Positions 21,201-29,638 of a stretch of DNA of 64,000 bases are shown in pieces. The notes beneath the pieces were generated by a model. It was not told where the DNA came from. It did no database searches and saw only the letters and a list, made by a program, of their open reading frames with translations. This DNA is from Palaemon carinicauda (lineage: Eukaryota > Arthropoda > Malacostraca > Decapoda > Palaemonidae), in the NCBI RefSeq assembly GCF_036898095.1, contig NC_090744.1:96748753-96812752 (forward strand), in the 5' to 3' direction. Position 1 is the stretch's first letter. Each line of letters opens with the position of its first letter. The position numbers and the translations under genes are program-made.

Positions 21201-21308
21201 AGTTGTTTTTATCTCCAATAGCCAAACAATATGATAATTAAGAACAAAAGATAAAACATCTTGATTATTCATCTTATCCTTTACTCCTGCAACATTCCAA
21301 CAACACAT
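18273..21308 (-). CDS. LINE ORF2: APE endonuclease and reverse transcriptase
   Basis: 1011 codons with no stops. The N-terminal apurinic-type endonuclease shows WNVAGVKDK, the GGVYIPPSDSPY loop, AMGDFNSRVG (residues about 129-137) and SDHAPM (229-234). The RT shows RLVTLFKSGNR, NYRGISIMN, FVDFSKAYDRVP (556-567), GIRQGAPTSC (609-618) and LLLMDDTVIL (648-657), where MDD replaces the usual YADD. A C-terminal CNC...H...C cluster near 940-965 suggests a zinc knuckle. The frame is also open upstream of this ATG, overlapping the end of ORF1, so the true start may be earlier. The length and intact frame indicate a recent insertion. It nicks target DNA and primes reverse transcription in cis. Confidence 0.92.
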   Translation of the reverse strand: MCCWNVAGVKDKMNNQDVLSFVLNYHIVWLLEIKTTAKINVPGFYTYQNPSMYCGRRGGVAMLVKYSLLSVIKFVNMNIEGQIWVELSCYPGFMFGGVYIPPSDSPYFVPTCFGNLGAVMNEYENVVAMGDFNSRVGIPLLCNENFEPYIYSGVIDLNINGNGRNLLNMCQSSNMVIGNHLVYGEHTFGGGLTFRRGSDWVSEIDLCIISQKSLNHLKSVEINQNFLISDHAPMMVRLNLTSTKNVTLPLLTERARDLGRSYFDSNYRDHSCITRGLACKQVDLNRFKRAIEEAIPPSLDEINVNSVCTGLESATIIINRVAKECKLPNGREQDQNEWDQNHPRWKRIFEKDDPKIIWKSINWKGNVMNNDDSTQPDDVHFKLHFERLFNPDPNLANNIQPLDISSSPNIPILDDPFTYQEIDMTVKKMNKGKSYVGVCPGILSLLPMTWLSFFLTICNFLFCNFIYPFAWCHDRLVTLFKSGNRMDCGNYRGISIMNTFAKFYDALLVRRLNLWAGIDKCQAGAQKGRGCIEQILSLRLMMDYAIFKKKKLYVVFVDFSKAYDRVPRDKLIECLKEKGCGKTMLMAIHKIYACTKSVLKSAVIISTVGIRQGAPTSCLLFTIYLDKMVKMIKEGIGRDGFLGTMHVLLLMDDTVILSTSREKCFEKIGIMLDYCNLYGMIVNEKKTKFFVVNGNARDKESLVINNVKIDHCEKYLYLGAWFTGDGKMQSVLKQHEIENAKTINKFSIFCYNNTTMPYAYKVKVFIAALGASLLYSAESWLTNNVICMERIYNQAVRCLLGVRNNTPMTLCLVESGLESFNREVQVRRKRFLEKKMANIDMEEPFHYIYEICRTENTPGYRFLNSCLVDNIIRSSLDQMKNEIRNKSETATKYYTYREILNRSLQRHRVYSENVYVPDYIRIAFTRLHLMSHDLRIETGRWSRTPRELRVCNCDSQTVQNEVHVLIECTMSRPKRQKFSNLNYTNIDVLFGEENHVIDLCQYIFEVLKIYN

Positions 21309-21346
21309 ATTTAGTTCATTGGGGCAACCACTGTTTTGTGACCTTC

Positions 21347-22080
21347 CTAAAAATACGAAGGTGCGTACCTATCAATCACAAGACCGTCCCGCAACAAGAC
21401 ACGTCGTTGCTTGTCATAGAATATGCTTGCTCCCTGATTTTCTGCCCTCTCTCTTTCTTCTCTCTCACGCTTCCTTAACCTTCCTAGTTCCTTTCTCACT
21501 GCTGGGTGGACATCTTTTTTCACGTAAATAGACGAAAAAGGTTCAGGTTTTTCCTTCAAGTTTTTGGCCTTATCCAAGATGTTGTCCTTCTGTCTCTGGT
21601 CGTCGACAACTACCAGGATTGGTCTCTTCCTCCTATCATTCACCTGACCAAGCCTTTTAATTTCCCAATTCGTTGGGTCTAAAGCTTCATCGCATCCTAC
21701 TTCATCCAGAATCCTCCTCAATTTTGACTGATCATCCCTTCCTATATTGTCTTCTACTTCTGATACTCCAGTAATGATGATTTTTCTTGACGTTCTCTTG
21801 CATCCAGTGATTCCAGGAACATCTGCTGCTGACTTATAATACTAAAAGCTTGTTTTAAGTCAGATGACAATTCTGTCACCTCCTTTCTTATTTGCTTCAT
21901 TTGCTCTACTTCTCTTGTCAGATTCCTTATTTCTTGCAGTAATATTGCGTTTGAAGGTTCTTCATTAGTGTGTGCATTAAGGACTGTCCTCAGTGCCTCC
22001 TTCAGTTGGGTGTTCGTCAGCCTATTAATTTGGGTTTGGGACAAGTTCCTAACATCTTCAATAGTTTCCAAGTTAGCCAT
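21347..22080 (-). CDS. LINE ORF1 (coiled coil plus RNA-binding-like part), one frameshift
   Basis: The first 108 residues (22080 to 21754) form a leucine/glutamate-rich helical region (ILLQEIRNLTREVEQM), a likely trimerising coiled coil. A second frame, open from about 21790 to 21347, reads IIITGVSEVEDNIG and then RPILVVVDDQRQKDNILDKA and SIYVKKDVHPAVRKEL, like the RRM-type and C-terminal domains of L1-like ORF1 proteins. The two meet at an AAAAA run near 21781-21786, so a 1-nt change there, real or a base-calling error, would explain the split. ORF2 starts about 40 bp downstream. Confidence 0.75.
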
Positions 22081-22389
22081 TTGGTTAAGTATGCCCTCAA
22101 ATTGCCACTCAAATCATAAAAAACGTTATATAAACAAAATCTGTTGTCATGGCAACCAAGGAAAAAAAACTTCGTGGGGCCAGGGAGATTGTAAATGCTC
22201 CCTTGAAAATATAATTCACTCTATTTAATGCCCTTATCACAGTGTCCCGTCAATCACCAACACTTCATATAGTCACACACTTTATCAATCTAATTCACTG
22301 TTCATGCTAATACAGGAAAAACCAGAATAACTGAGAGCAGCTCTGTTGTGATGTTTCTCAGTAACGCCATCTATCCAGAAAAAAAAAAA

Positions 22390-23126
22390 CATGCTCTCCA
22401 ATGTTCGCCCCCGCGCGAACCAACGGTCTTCCATCGCGCAAACGGAAGGTTTCCGTCGCGCGAACCGACGGTGTTCCGTCGCGCGAACCGACGGTGTTCC
22501 GTCGCGCGAACCGACGGTGTTCCGTCGCGCGAACCGACGGTGTTCCGTCGCGCGAACCGACGGTGTTCCGTCGCGCGAACCGACGGTGTTCCGTCGCGCG
22601 AACCGACGGTGTTCCGTCGCGCGAACCGACGGTGTTCCGTCGCGCGAACCGACGGTGTTCCGTCGCGCGAACCGACGGTGTTCCGTCGCGCGAACCGACG
22701 GCGTTCCGTCGCGCGAACCGACGGCGTTCCATCGCACGAACCAACAGTGTTTCTTCGCACGAACGTCGGCTTAATTCTTGCAGTGTCCATTGCTCGTCTA
22801 TGGGTTATCGCTCGCACATGCTCTCCAATGTTCGCCCCCGCGCGCACCAACGGTCTTCCATCGCGCAAACGGAAGGTTTCCGTCGCGCGAACCGACGGTG
22901 TTCCGTCGCGCGAACCGACGGTGTTCCGTCGCGCGAACCGACGGTGTTCCGTCGCGCGAACCGACGGTGTTCCGTCGCGCGAACCGACGGTGTTCCGTCG
23001 CGCGAACCGACGGGGTCCGTCGCGCCAACCGACGGCGTTCCGTCGCACGAACCTACAGTGTTTCTTCGCACAAACGTCGGCTTAATTCTTGCAGTGTCCA
23101 TTGCTCGTCTATGGGTTATCGCTCGC
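22390..23126 (+). repeat. Higher-order repeat with 23-bp tandem arrays in DIRS B1
   Basis: There are two blocks (22390-22815 and 22816-23126). Each begins ACATGCTCTCCAATGTTCGC and ends with GGGTTATCGCTCGC. Inside are tandem copies of a 23-mer, GTTCCGTCGCGCGAACCGAC plus GGT, about 13 in the first block (22450-22745) and 8 in the second (22878-23060). The unit contains the arms CGTCG and CGACG. All frames are open, so the apparent Arg-rich proteins are artefacts. B2 has a single unexpanded counterpart near 44270-44330. Confidence 0.95.
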
Positions 23127-24026
23127 TGACCACCAGCTCTCGCCCTTCCTACCACGCTCGCCCTCCTTCTGCGCTCCTTCGCTCACCTTCGTTTGCGTTC
23201 CTGCGTGACCGCGCATGGGCGCTTCCACGTTCGCCCACGCGCAAATCATTGATTTATCATCGCGCGAGCTCCAGGGCGATTGTGACCACGATTCCCATTG
23301 GGGTTTTCGCAGCATGGCCAGCCCTGGCGAGTTCTTCTGGAGCGTATTTCCAGAACACGGCCTCACCCCGTAAACGCAGAGCATGGCACTTTCAAGATTA
23401 GGAAGAATCTTCAGGGAGGTCTGAGCAACACTCCTCTTTCCAGAACCTGGGTTAGCCCTTGCCCGTCATTCCCTGGAAGGATTTTTGGCGGGTGCTTTCC
23501 GTTCGAGATTTCTCCATCGGCCAAGGGGTGACTGCTTATTCCTTCCTCTTCTCCGCCTCGTGTAGGGGGCTTACCAGGTCCTTTCCCTCCTCGGTTACGG
23601 CCCGAGGTTTGGTTCAAGGAAGCTACAGGAAGATCATGGATACTTTCCTCCTCTCGGGCTCAGGCACCTTGGCGTTTCTTCGTTAAGTATCTAACTTGCG
23701 GGCAAGCTCGATGTTGGACCATCTGGACGCGCTGACCGAGGGCTTCCTTTCGGGTGTCTCATCCATGGATGTCGACAACCTCAGACACCCTTCCATCCTT
23801 GAGAAGAGTTTGTTTGTGCCCAAGGACAGAGACTTAGACAGCGGCTGTGCGGAGGAAATCGACTTCCGTTTTCACTCCTCCAAGGCGCTTTCTTCCAGAC
23901 TCTGCAGGGCTCCAGCGCCTTTTTCTTTCAACCACGTCGGCCTAAGTTATCGGCTACGACAACTGAGACAAGGTGTCCAATTGCAGTTTCCTCCTGTCAG
24001 GAACAGATGGCACAGGAGGCTCCCCG

Positions 24027-24050
24027 GGGGGGGGGGGGGGGGGGGGGGGG
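24027..24050 (+). repeat. Poly(G) tract
   Basis: An uninterrupted G run of about 24 in the B1 gag/RT region. It is a likely place for assembly or sequencing length error. Confidence 0.9.
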
Positions 24051-24379
24051 CATAGTCCTAAAGGGAGCGGCAGAGTTCACGAACTCTAGGATTGGCACCC
24101 CCCCCTTGCAGGTTTCTTGCTGGGAGGATGCCTAAGGTTACTCATCCGGATGACAGCTTCCCGATGCCCATTCCTGCCCGATCTCTGTGATCAGCCAAAG
24201 ATATCGCGCCTGCCGTCTCTGTCAGCGAATTCAGTGTCTCTGAACCTCTGTGCCATAGGGTCGGCAAGAGTTGCCCGTTTGGGCAGGATGATCCATACCT
24301 TAGGAGAAGGTCCTCCATGGGATCATCGACGGCTTCACCCCCGGCTTCTTCAGTCGATCCTTTCTTGTAAGGAAGTACT

Positions 24380-24860
24380 GTATCTGAGTCGGGAGTTCCG
24401 TAGTCGACCTCTCAGCCCTGATCAAGTTTGTCGAACAAACTTCGTCCAGCGTAGAACAGCAGAATCGATCAGACTGGTAACGAGGCGACAGGACTCCTTA
24501 AACCCTGGATCGGAAGGACGGGTACTTTCAGTTCCCATTCCATTCATCTTCCAGGGAGCTCGTGGAATTCAGCCTAGACTGCAGGTATTCCTGCTTATGA
24601 TGCAATGTGGCGATCCCGCCGTGGCATCGCAGGTTTTTTTCCCCAGAGAACTCTCCCTGCTTTCCTCATGGCCGCTCAGGTGCAGGCTTCCGCCTCCTTC
24701 GCTTTTTGGAGGGCTGGTCAACTCCGGTAGGCTCGGGTTCGACCTTCTTCAGCGCCGGGACAAGCTTCCGGATGCTTACCATGAGTGTGGGTTCATGGTA
24801 TTTTGCTAGGAGCCTTCTCTCTTCTGCCTCAACATCTGGAGTATCTGGCCATGATATTGA
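24380..24860 (+). pseudogene. DIRS B1 reverse transcriptase, broken
   Basis: Frames in pieces show LDRKDGYFQFPFHS (motif A region; B2 reads LDQRDRYFQIPIHP). Further on, RFLEGWS stands where B2 reads CFLDDWL: both catalytic aspartates of motif C are changed. Then comes a SLLPQHLEYLAMILS segment (thumb), interrupted by the 5S-like sequence at 24861. Inactive. Confidence 0.7.
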
Positions 24861-24979
24861 GTCAACGGACTTACCACGTTGGAAACCCCGCTTCTCGTCC
24901 GTCCAGCGAGGTTAAGCAACGTCGGTTCTGGTCGGTACTTGGATGGGTGACCACCTGGGGACACCAGATTCTGTTGCCA
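24861..24979 (+). rRNA. 5S rRNA-like sequence inserted in DIRS B1 (pseudogene)
   Basis: About 118 bp resembling a complete 5S rRNA. It starts GTCAACGGACTTACCACGTT, has TTCTCGTCCG, then GAGGTTAAGCAACGTCGG, GTACTTGGATGGGTGACCAC and CTGGGGACACC, and ends CTGTTGCC, which can pair with CAACGG at the start (helix I). The internal promoter elements of 5S genes (A box near AAGCAACGTCGG, C box in GGATGGGTGACC) are largely kept. The middle (GAAACCCCGCTTC and TTCTGGTCGG) has diverged. B2 lacks the sequence: at the matching point in the RT thumb its coding runs straight through. It is therefore an insertion into B1, probably a 5S retropseudogene or a template-switch product. Polymerase III activity is not shown. 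Confidence 0.85.
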
Positions 24980-25284
24980 CCTCCTCCGAGCCTTCCCTTC
25001 AGTTGACTGTGGCAAGGCTGAGGAGAGTCGCAGTACCTGTTCTCGGTCAAGCAGAGCTTTCAGCCCTACCTTGGAATGTTTCCTAGTTCTCCTTTCCTCA
25101 TTGACCCGTCTATAGTTCCGAACGGTCGCCTCAGGATAAGTTCCATGTGGGCCGGTCCAAGTTCCAGTGGTTTCAGGCAACGATTAACCGGACTTCCTGG
25201 CCCCTATGGGACCAGCAGAACTATTAGACCTGCAATGGGTGTTGACCTCTGGAACTTCTTGATGGGAGTGGATATTCTCGTCCT

Positions 25285-25600
25285 TTCCCCACATTCTTGA
25301 TGCTGTTCTCGGACTCGTCAAAAAAAAAAAGGGGGGGGGGCATGTTCCGGTCCAGGCCTATGGTCAGGACCTGAAGGATACCTCTCCATCATTCAGGCAG
25401 GCTTAGGGGCCGTAGTCTGGCCCCTCTACAGATCCTACAGCTCCTGCCGAGTCGCTCCGTGCGCGTCGACTTCATGATTCTGGCGTATTCCAACCAGCAG
25501 GGGACGCATTTTCACACCTCCACATCTTGCAGTAGAGATACCGAGATGATTGAGATACTCTCAATACCAACATCGGCTCTCTCATTCCAGGCAGAGGAAT
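25285..25600 (+). pseudogene. DIRS B1 RNase H remnant
   Basis: The frame reads LMLFSDSSKK where the family has LMLFSDAS..GWGA. The following codons have become a run of A then G (25320-25340), destroying the GWGA motif. Downstream coding cannot be followed with confidence. Confidence 0.5.
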
Positions 25601-26059
25601 GTTCTCTCCGACTATCCGAGCAGAGCCTCGTAGAGAGAGTGTACCTGGGGGTCTTTGGCCTTGAGTAACCAGCAAGCCCTGGTCTGGGGGACCTGATCGC
25701 GACAGCTTGGAACCTCAAGCTTCCGCTGTCCTTCCCCCCAGTCTCAGACCCCGAGACTCTGGTAAGATGCATTCCGGTGATGGTGGGACAACTTCGACGC
25801 CTGCGTCTTCCCTCCCTTTTGTCTGAGGAGAATGGGTCTCAACAAGACCAGGTTGTCTGTCAACCTTTCAATGGGAGAGCTCCACTGGGACTATGCGCAG
25901 AACGGTTTCTGGACCCTCTGCTTCCCCTGACGGAACTCCCGGGAGAGCTTCTCCCACGGCACAGACTACTCAAACAACCACACTGCAACATCTTTCACGA
26001 ACCGGGGCGTCGCTTCGGCTTCATGCCTGGAGACACTACGCCTCCTCCTCAAGAAGAGA

Positions 26060-27042
26060 CAACCCGCAACAGTCGCGGGACGGAGGTCGCGTCATCTGCG
26101 ATAGTCATCCGCAGGGCTCTTCCAGGCGAAGTGAAGAGTCTTCGGTGGTTGGTGCCGTGGGAGATATACCTCTTCCCTTGAGGCCTCTTCTCCAGCAATA
26201 ACGGTCTTATTGCCTTTCGGCGGGAGGAAACTCCTTTCCGCTCTCGGCAATGAAGCCTGTCGCTCAGCCTTTCCCTAACCTTCAGGCTTAAAGGAATAAC
26301 TTTTTCCTGCCCTCTGGATCTTTCCTCGCTCATGCGAAGCTACGATCGTCCCTGCCCTAGTCGGAGTGAGACCTCCAACTTGGAGCATGGCTCGGACTTT
26401 TTAGTCCCTTAAGAGATCTTCTCAAGACCCTTTACGACAGGCCTCGGATTGTTTCCGTCTTGGGTCTCCTGCTCACTCTGGCCGCGGCCAGTGTGTAAGC
26501 AATCTTCTTGGTCTCGTACGACTCCGCCCTTTCTAAGGAAGAGGGGGAGGCAACATTCAGGTTCGCTCCTGAGTTGTTGGCTAGACTCAGAATCTGGGGG
26601 TCCCGGCCCTTCGGTCCAATTCCTACAAGATTTCGAGTCTCCATTCTGTATCTGATATCCCAAAACCTTCTCTTTCTTGCCAGTAAAGGAATCGAGAGGT
26701 CAGCTTTGGGAACAGCTGCAGTTTGTCCTCAGTTGCAGCCGATTTGGGAGCACAAGGAGGACACGGGGGAGAGTCACCAGTATACCTCTTCAGCTCGGAC
26801 TCAAGGACATTCATCTCAACCTGTCTCCAGATCCTCCCCCGTCACGTCGCCCTACAGCACGATGTTGGATACATCGCAACGTCCCTCGCCTTCGAGTAAT
26901 ACTACTCTGTGACGCAGGTGCTACAAGCTGGAGTCTGGAAGCGTCTAATGACCTTCGCAGCCCGCTTCCTGCAGGGCGTGACCCACAGGAGTTTCGATAC
27001 GTTTTCTATCGCTCTGTGGTGGCTACACAACAGCTGGTCTAA
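26060..27042 (+). pseudogene. DIRS B1 tyrosine recombinase, broken, nucleophile replaced
   Basis: Comparison with B2 shows the recombinase in several frames. Near 26470 the AKR arginine region reads AAASV followed by a stop. The end reads VTQVLQAGVWKRLMTF then AARFLQGV, where B2 has AHYLQDV: the codon at 26966-26968 is TTC (Phe) instead of the Tyr nucleophile. The tail ends at a stop at 27040-27042. Not functional. Confidence 0.7.
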
Positions 27043-27520
27043 CCTCAGGCTCCTTTTTGGACAGGTAGCAGAAGGTTGAGGGCATTGTTATCAGGTTTTA
27101 GTCTGCATGAACGAAAGAAGTATGTCTGGCCCTTATTTCTTTCTTCATCATCCCCTCTACGGGGAAGCAGCATCCTGGTCTCTGCATAGCTGACCTCGAA
27201 CCTCTGCAGGTAAACCATGCTTCCTTGTGTTCCGAGTATTGAGTCAATACTGTCGCGTCCCCCATACCCTGACGAGGTGGTATTGGGAACGTCCTAACCC
27301 AGAGTTCCTTCTGGAACTCCAGGTCAACTGCCTAGGACGGGTCACACTTCTTCCTTCACACGCAAGCTTATGTAGGCCACATGGTTTCTTGCGGAGCAAG
27401 GAACTTGTGAGGTGCAGGGACTCCCTTTCTCGAGTGCGACTTACTCGGATTCTGAGTCCCCGGGTAAAGCCAAAGCCAGTATGGCTGGGGACTTTCCACC
27501 CTACCTAAGGGGTAAGTCAC

Positions 27521-27620
27521 CCAATGTAAATAGCGTGGTTTGTATTTCGGTTATGGAACAAATGATAAATTCGAAGATAATTTGTATTTTTCCTAACCAT
27601 ACAAACCTTAGCTATTTACA
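27521..27620 (+). repeat. DIRS B1 internal complementary region
   Basis: The first half is the reverse complement of the left end (16315-16355). The second half, from GACAAATTC-like sequence to GCTATTTACA, is the reverse complement of the right end (27805-27872). Confidence 0.88.
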
Positions 27621-27666
27621 CATATTTGCCCGCCAGCCCTGTCCCCCAAGGCAAGTCCTACCTCTA

Positions 27667-27872
27667 AGTGAAAGTGAGCATTCACCTGTGTGTGAGGGGG
27701 GGAGGGGTAGCTAGCTACCCCTCCCCTACCCCCCGCTAACTAGCGCGGGGGTAATACACCCTCGTTAAATTCTAATGGCTCGCCATTTCAGCTGCACTAA
27801 AAGGTAAACCCAATGTAAATAGCTAAGGTTTGTATGGTTAGGAAAAATACAAATTATCTCCGAATTTGTCAT
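27667..27872 (+). repeat. DIRS B1 right inverted terminus
   Basis: Reverse complementary to 16315-16501 with small differences. The outer end GGTTAGGAAAAATACAAAT is unique to the right side and mirrored in the complementary region. Confidence 0.88.
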
Positions 27873-28023
27873 ATTTGTGTGATTCTTTGTAGTGTACTGA
27901 ATCATCTTTGGTACACTATACATTATTAATATATTTTATTTAATGTGTTATATGACGCCATACTTAACTGTATTTTTATTTATTAGTTAATGGTATTAAT
28001 TTCTATCTCCAAAAAAATGGCTA

Positions 28024-28145
28024 TTTTTGACACAAAAATACATACATACATATACCAAGGCACTTCCCCCAATTTTGGGGGGTAGCCGACATCAACAAAT
28101 GAAACAAAACAAAAAGGGACCTCTTCTCTCTACGTTCCTCCCAGA
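28024..28145 (-). mobile_element. Interspersed repeat 3' end with (TATG)n tail
   Basis: The minus strand reads a block with GATGTCGGCTACCCCCCAAA and GGGGGAAGTGCCTTGG, then a short TATG tail. A unique 3' block with a short microsatellite tail is typical of RTE-type LINEs and their SINE partners. No coding is present, so the class is inferred. Confidence 0.4.
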
Positions 28146-28473
28146 CACAAAAATAATTAAGATATTAAAATATATAAATAAACAATATAATGAGTAGTTC
28201 ACGATATACTGAGGACGTGATATAGCTAGAGATTACTGTACACTACAGTATATTTGTATATTTGCCTTATTTATTGTCCTTATAGTACAGTATTGAAAAT
28301 TTTTATTATTACAAATTTACCATTATTGAATGAAAATATCAAACAATTTCAAATTTCTAGACCACCTGTTGATTTATACAAAGAATTTAAATTGGTTTGA
28401 TATGATTACTGTAATTCAGAAAACTCACAACAAAAATGGACTAACTTTTCTTTAAAATTTCTCATCCCTGCAG

Positions 28474-28635
28474 GCTATGAACATGTTACATTTGATGCGT
28501 AATTCTGATCGAACATCACAAGAAATAATAAAACATTCTCCGTTGAAGGCATGGCTTGTTCGTCATGGGCATTCATCTATTGCAAAATATGCCCAGCTAG
28601 AAGTTGCCGATTTTCAAGCACCTCTGATATTTCAG
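28474..28635 (+). CDS. CAHbeta: Beta-carbonic anhydrase, internal exon
   Basis: This 162-bp exon encodes exactly 54 codons and continues the zinc-site exon in phase 0: the upstream frame ends in GHSDCK and this one begins AMNMLHLMR, so the join gives the usual beta-class CGHSDCKAMN run. It goes on through LKAWLVRHG and QAPLIF, the helical part of the catalytic core. Splice signals are a pyrimidine-rich CCCTGCAG acceptor and a TTTCAG|GTATTG donor, again phase 0. There are no stops and no frame damage, although it sits about 600 bp right of DIRS B1 and 345 bp left of DIRS C. Confidence 0.93.
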
Positions 28636-28980
28636 GTATTGCATTTTCTTTACTGTTTAGAAATGTAAATGCTCTGCAATTTTCTTCTTTTTGATTTGCC
28701 TTTCTGCATTATCTAATTACTGTAGTATTCTAATCAATTCTAAATAAAGATAGATCAACTAGAAAATAGGTAAGTATACTGTACTATATACTGTACATAA
28801 AAGCAGTATAGGTTGGGAAGACTAAAATGTTGGTTCAGGGCAACTTGACCTCATTGCATTAAGAGCCTGGACACTTCCATAGGTAATATTACACTTAGTT
28901 TTGTTTTAAATACTCCAGACTCAGGAAATACCAGACTTCATACAAATATTGCAGTACTGAATATCTCTTGAGGAACCATC

Positions 28981-29176
28981 TTTGTTCCAACGCGATATAC
29001 AAACCTCGTAATCATTTAATATAGGAATTCGCTTCAGCTCAGCTGAAACAGCCGAAGAGAAAGAAAACCAGACAGTTGTGCTCATTGGTTGGCTGGCAGT
29101 ATGGGCCAAGCTCGCCCCCCCCCTCCCCACCGCCAGCCCGCTTTCCTCATTCACTCGCTTCGGCTCAATGTGGATG
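28981..29176 (+). repeat. DIRS C left inverted terminus
   Basis: Begins TTTGTTCCAACGCGATATAC and contains AATTCGCTTCAGCTCAGCTG. It pairs with 36464-36650. Confidence 0.87.
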
Positions 29177-29638
29177 GTTGCCTACTCTCCGTTCTCTACA
29201 CTACAGCCTTTTGCCTTCTCTTGTGCTTGTGTACTAGTGATTGGTCTTTGTTATGAAGGAGAAAGTTACTCTTTAAAATGCGATGTTGTGCAGGCCATGG
29301 CGGGCGTTGCAGTGGGTGGCGTTCGTCACCTTCTGTAGACCCGCACACGCTCTGCTCGACATGCAGGGGAAAACCTTGCTCTCAAGGTTCTCCTTGCCGT
29401 AGTGTGAATCCTGGCCGCCATTTTGGGAAGTCCGGATTCATAGCCTGTCGGGGTTTTCTCGGATTTCGCCGGGGGAGTGGTTGACCTTAGAGCTCCCGCT
29501 ATTTCGGCGATCCCGAAAGACACCCGATAGATTGCTGTTACTGATGATGACACGTTACCCGGTAAGAAGGGGGAATTTTGGGCGTCTCTCGGATTATCAG
29601 GTAAGCTTGACTTAAATTTGTTAAGACGCCGTTTAAAT

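Larger units (their letters stand above)
18031..22390 (-). mobile_element. Two-ORF APE-type LINE, nearly full length
   Basis: A minus-strand non-LTR retrotransposon inserted in DIRS B1. Its 3' end, at 18031-18060, has AATAAA and an A-rich (AAAT)n tail. ORF2 is uninterrupted; ORF1 has one frameshift. A probable 4-bp target duplication (ACAT) lies at the borders. The 5' UTR covers about 22081-22390 and ends at an A run next to the 23-bp repeats. The clade is uncertain: the architecture (ORF1 with coiled coil, APE endonuclease, RT, C-terminal Cys/His) fits several APE lineages. Confidence 0.88.
16315..27872 (+). mobile_element. DIRS1-like retroelement, family B, copy B1 (expanded)
   Basis: The element runs from TTGTTCCGTAACCG to GAATTTGTCAT, with inverted termini (16315-16501, 27667-27872) and an internal complementary region (27521-27620). 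It is 11.6 kb against 7.6 kb for B2, because of a 4.4-kb LINE (18031-22390), large tandem arrays in its gag region, and other indels. RT, RNase H and recombinase are recognisable by comparison with B2 but all damaged. Confidence 0.87.
5642..28473 (+). other. CAHbeta: Beta-carbonic anhydrase intron, 22.8 kb, phase 0
   Basis: The intron starts GTAATT and ends in a CCCTGCAG acceptor. It is almost entirely mobile DNA: an antisense LINE split by a piggyBac-like element that contains DIRS A2, a Tigger-like fragment, and DIRS B1. Unassigned stretches are 5642-5884, 15331-15621, 15966-16314, 27873-28023 and 28146-28473. They are AT-rich, with no recognisable coding, and are probably original intron or very old repeats. 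Confidence 0.85.

Noticed and set aside
22285..23401. Many Arg-rich open frames on both strands
   Set aside because: Same explanation: 23-bp repeats without stops. No protein family resemblance.
24861..24979. Functional 5S rRNA gene
   Set aside because: The middle domain has diverged at conserved positions and it is embedded in a broken retroelement, so it is listed as a pseudogene-like insertion.
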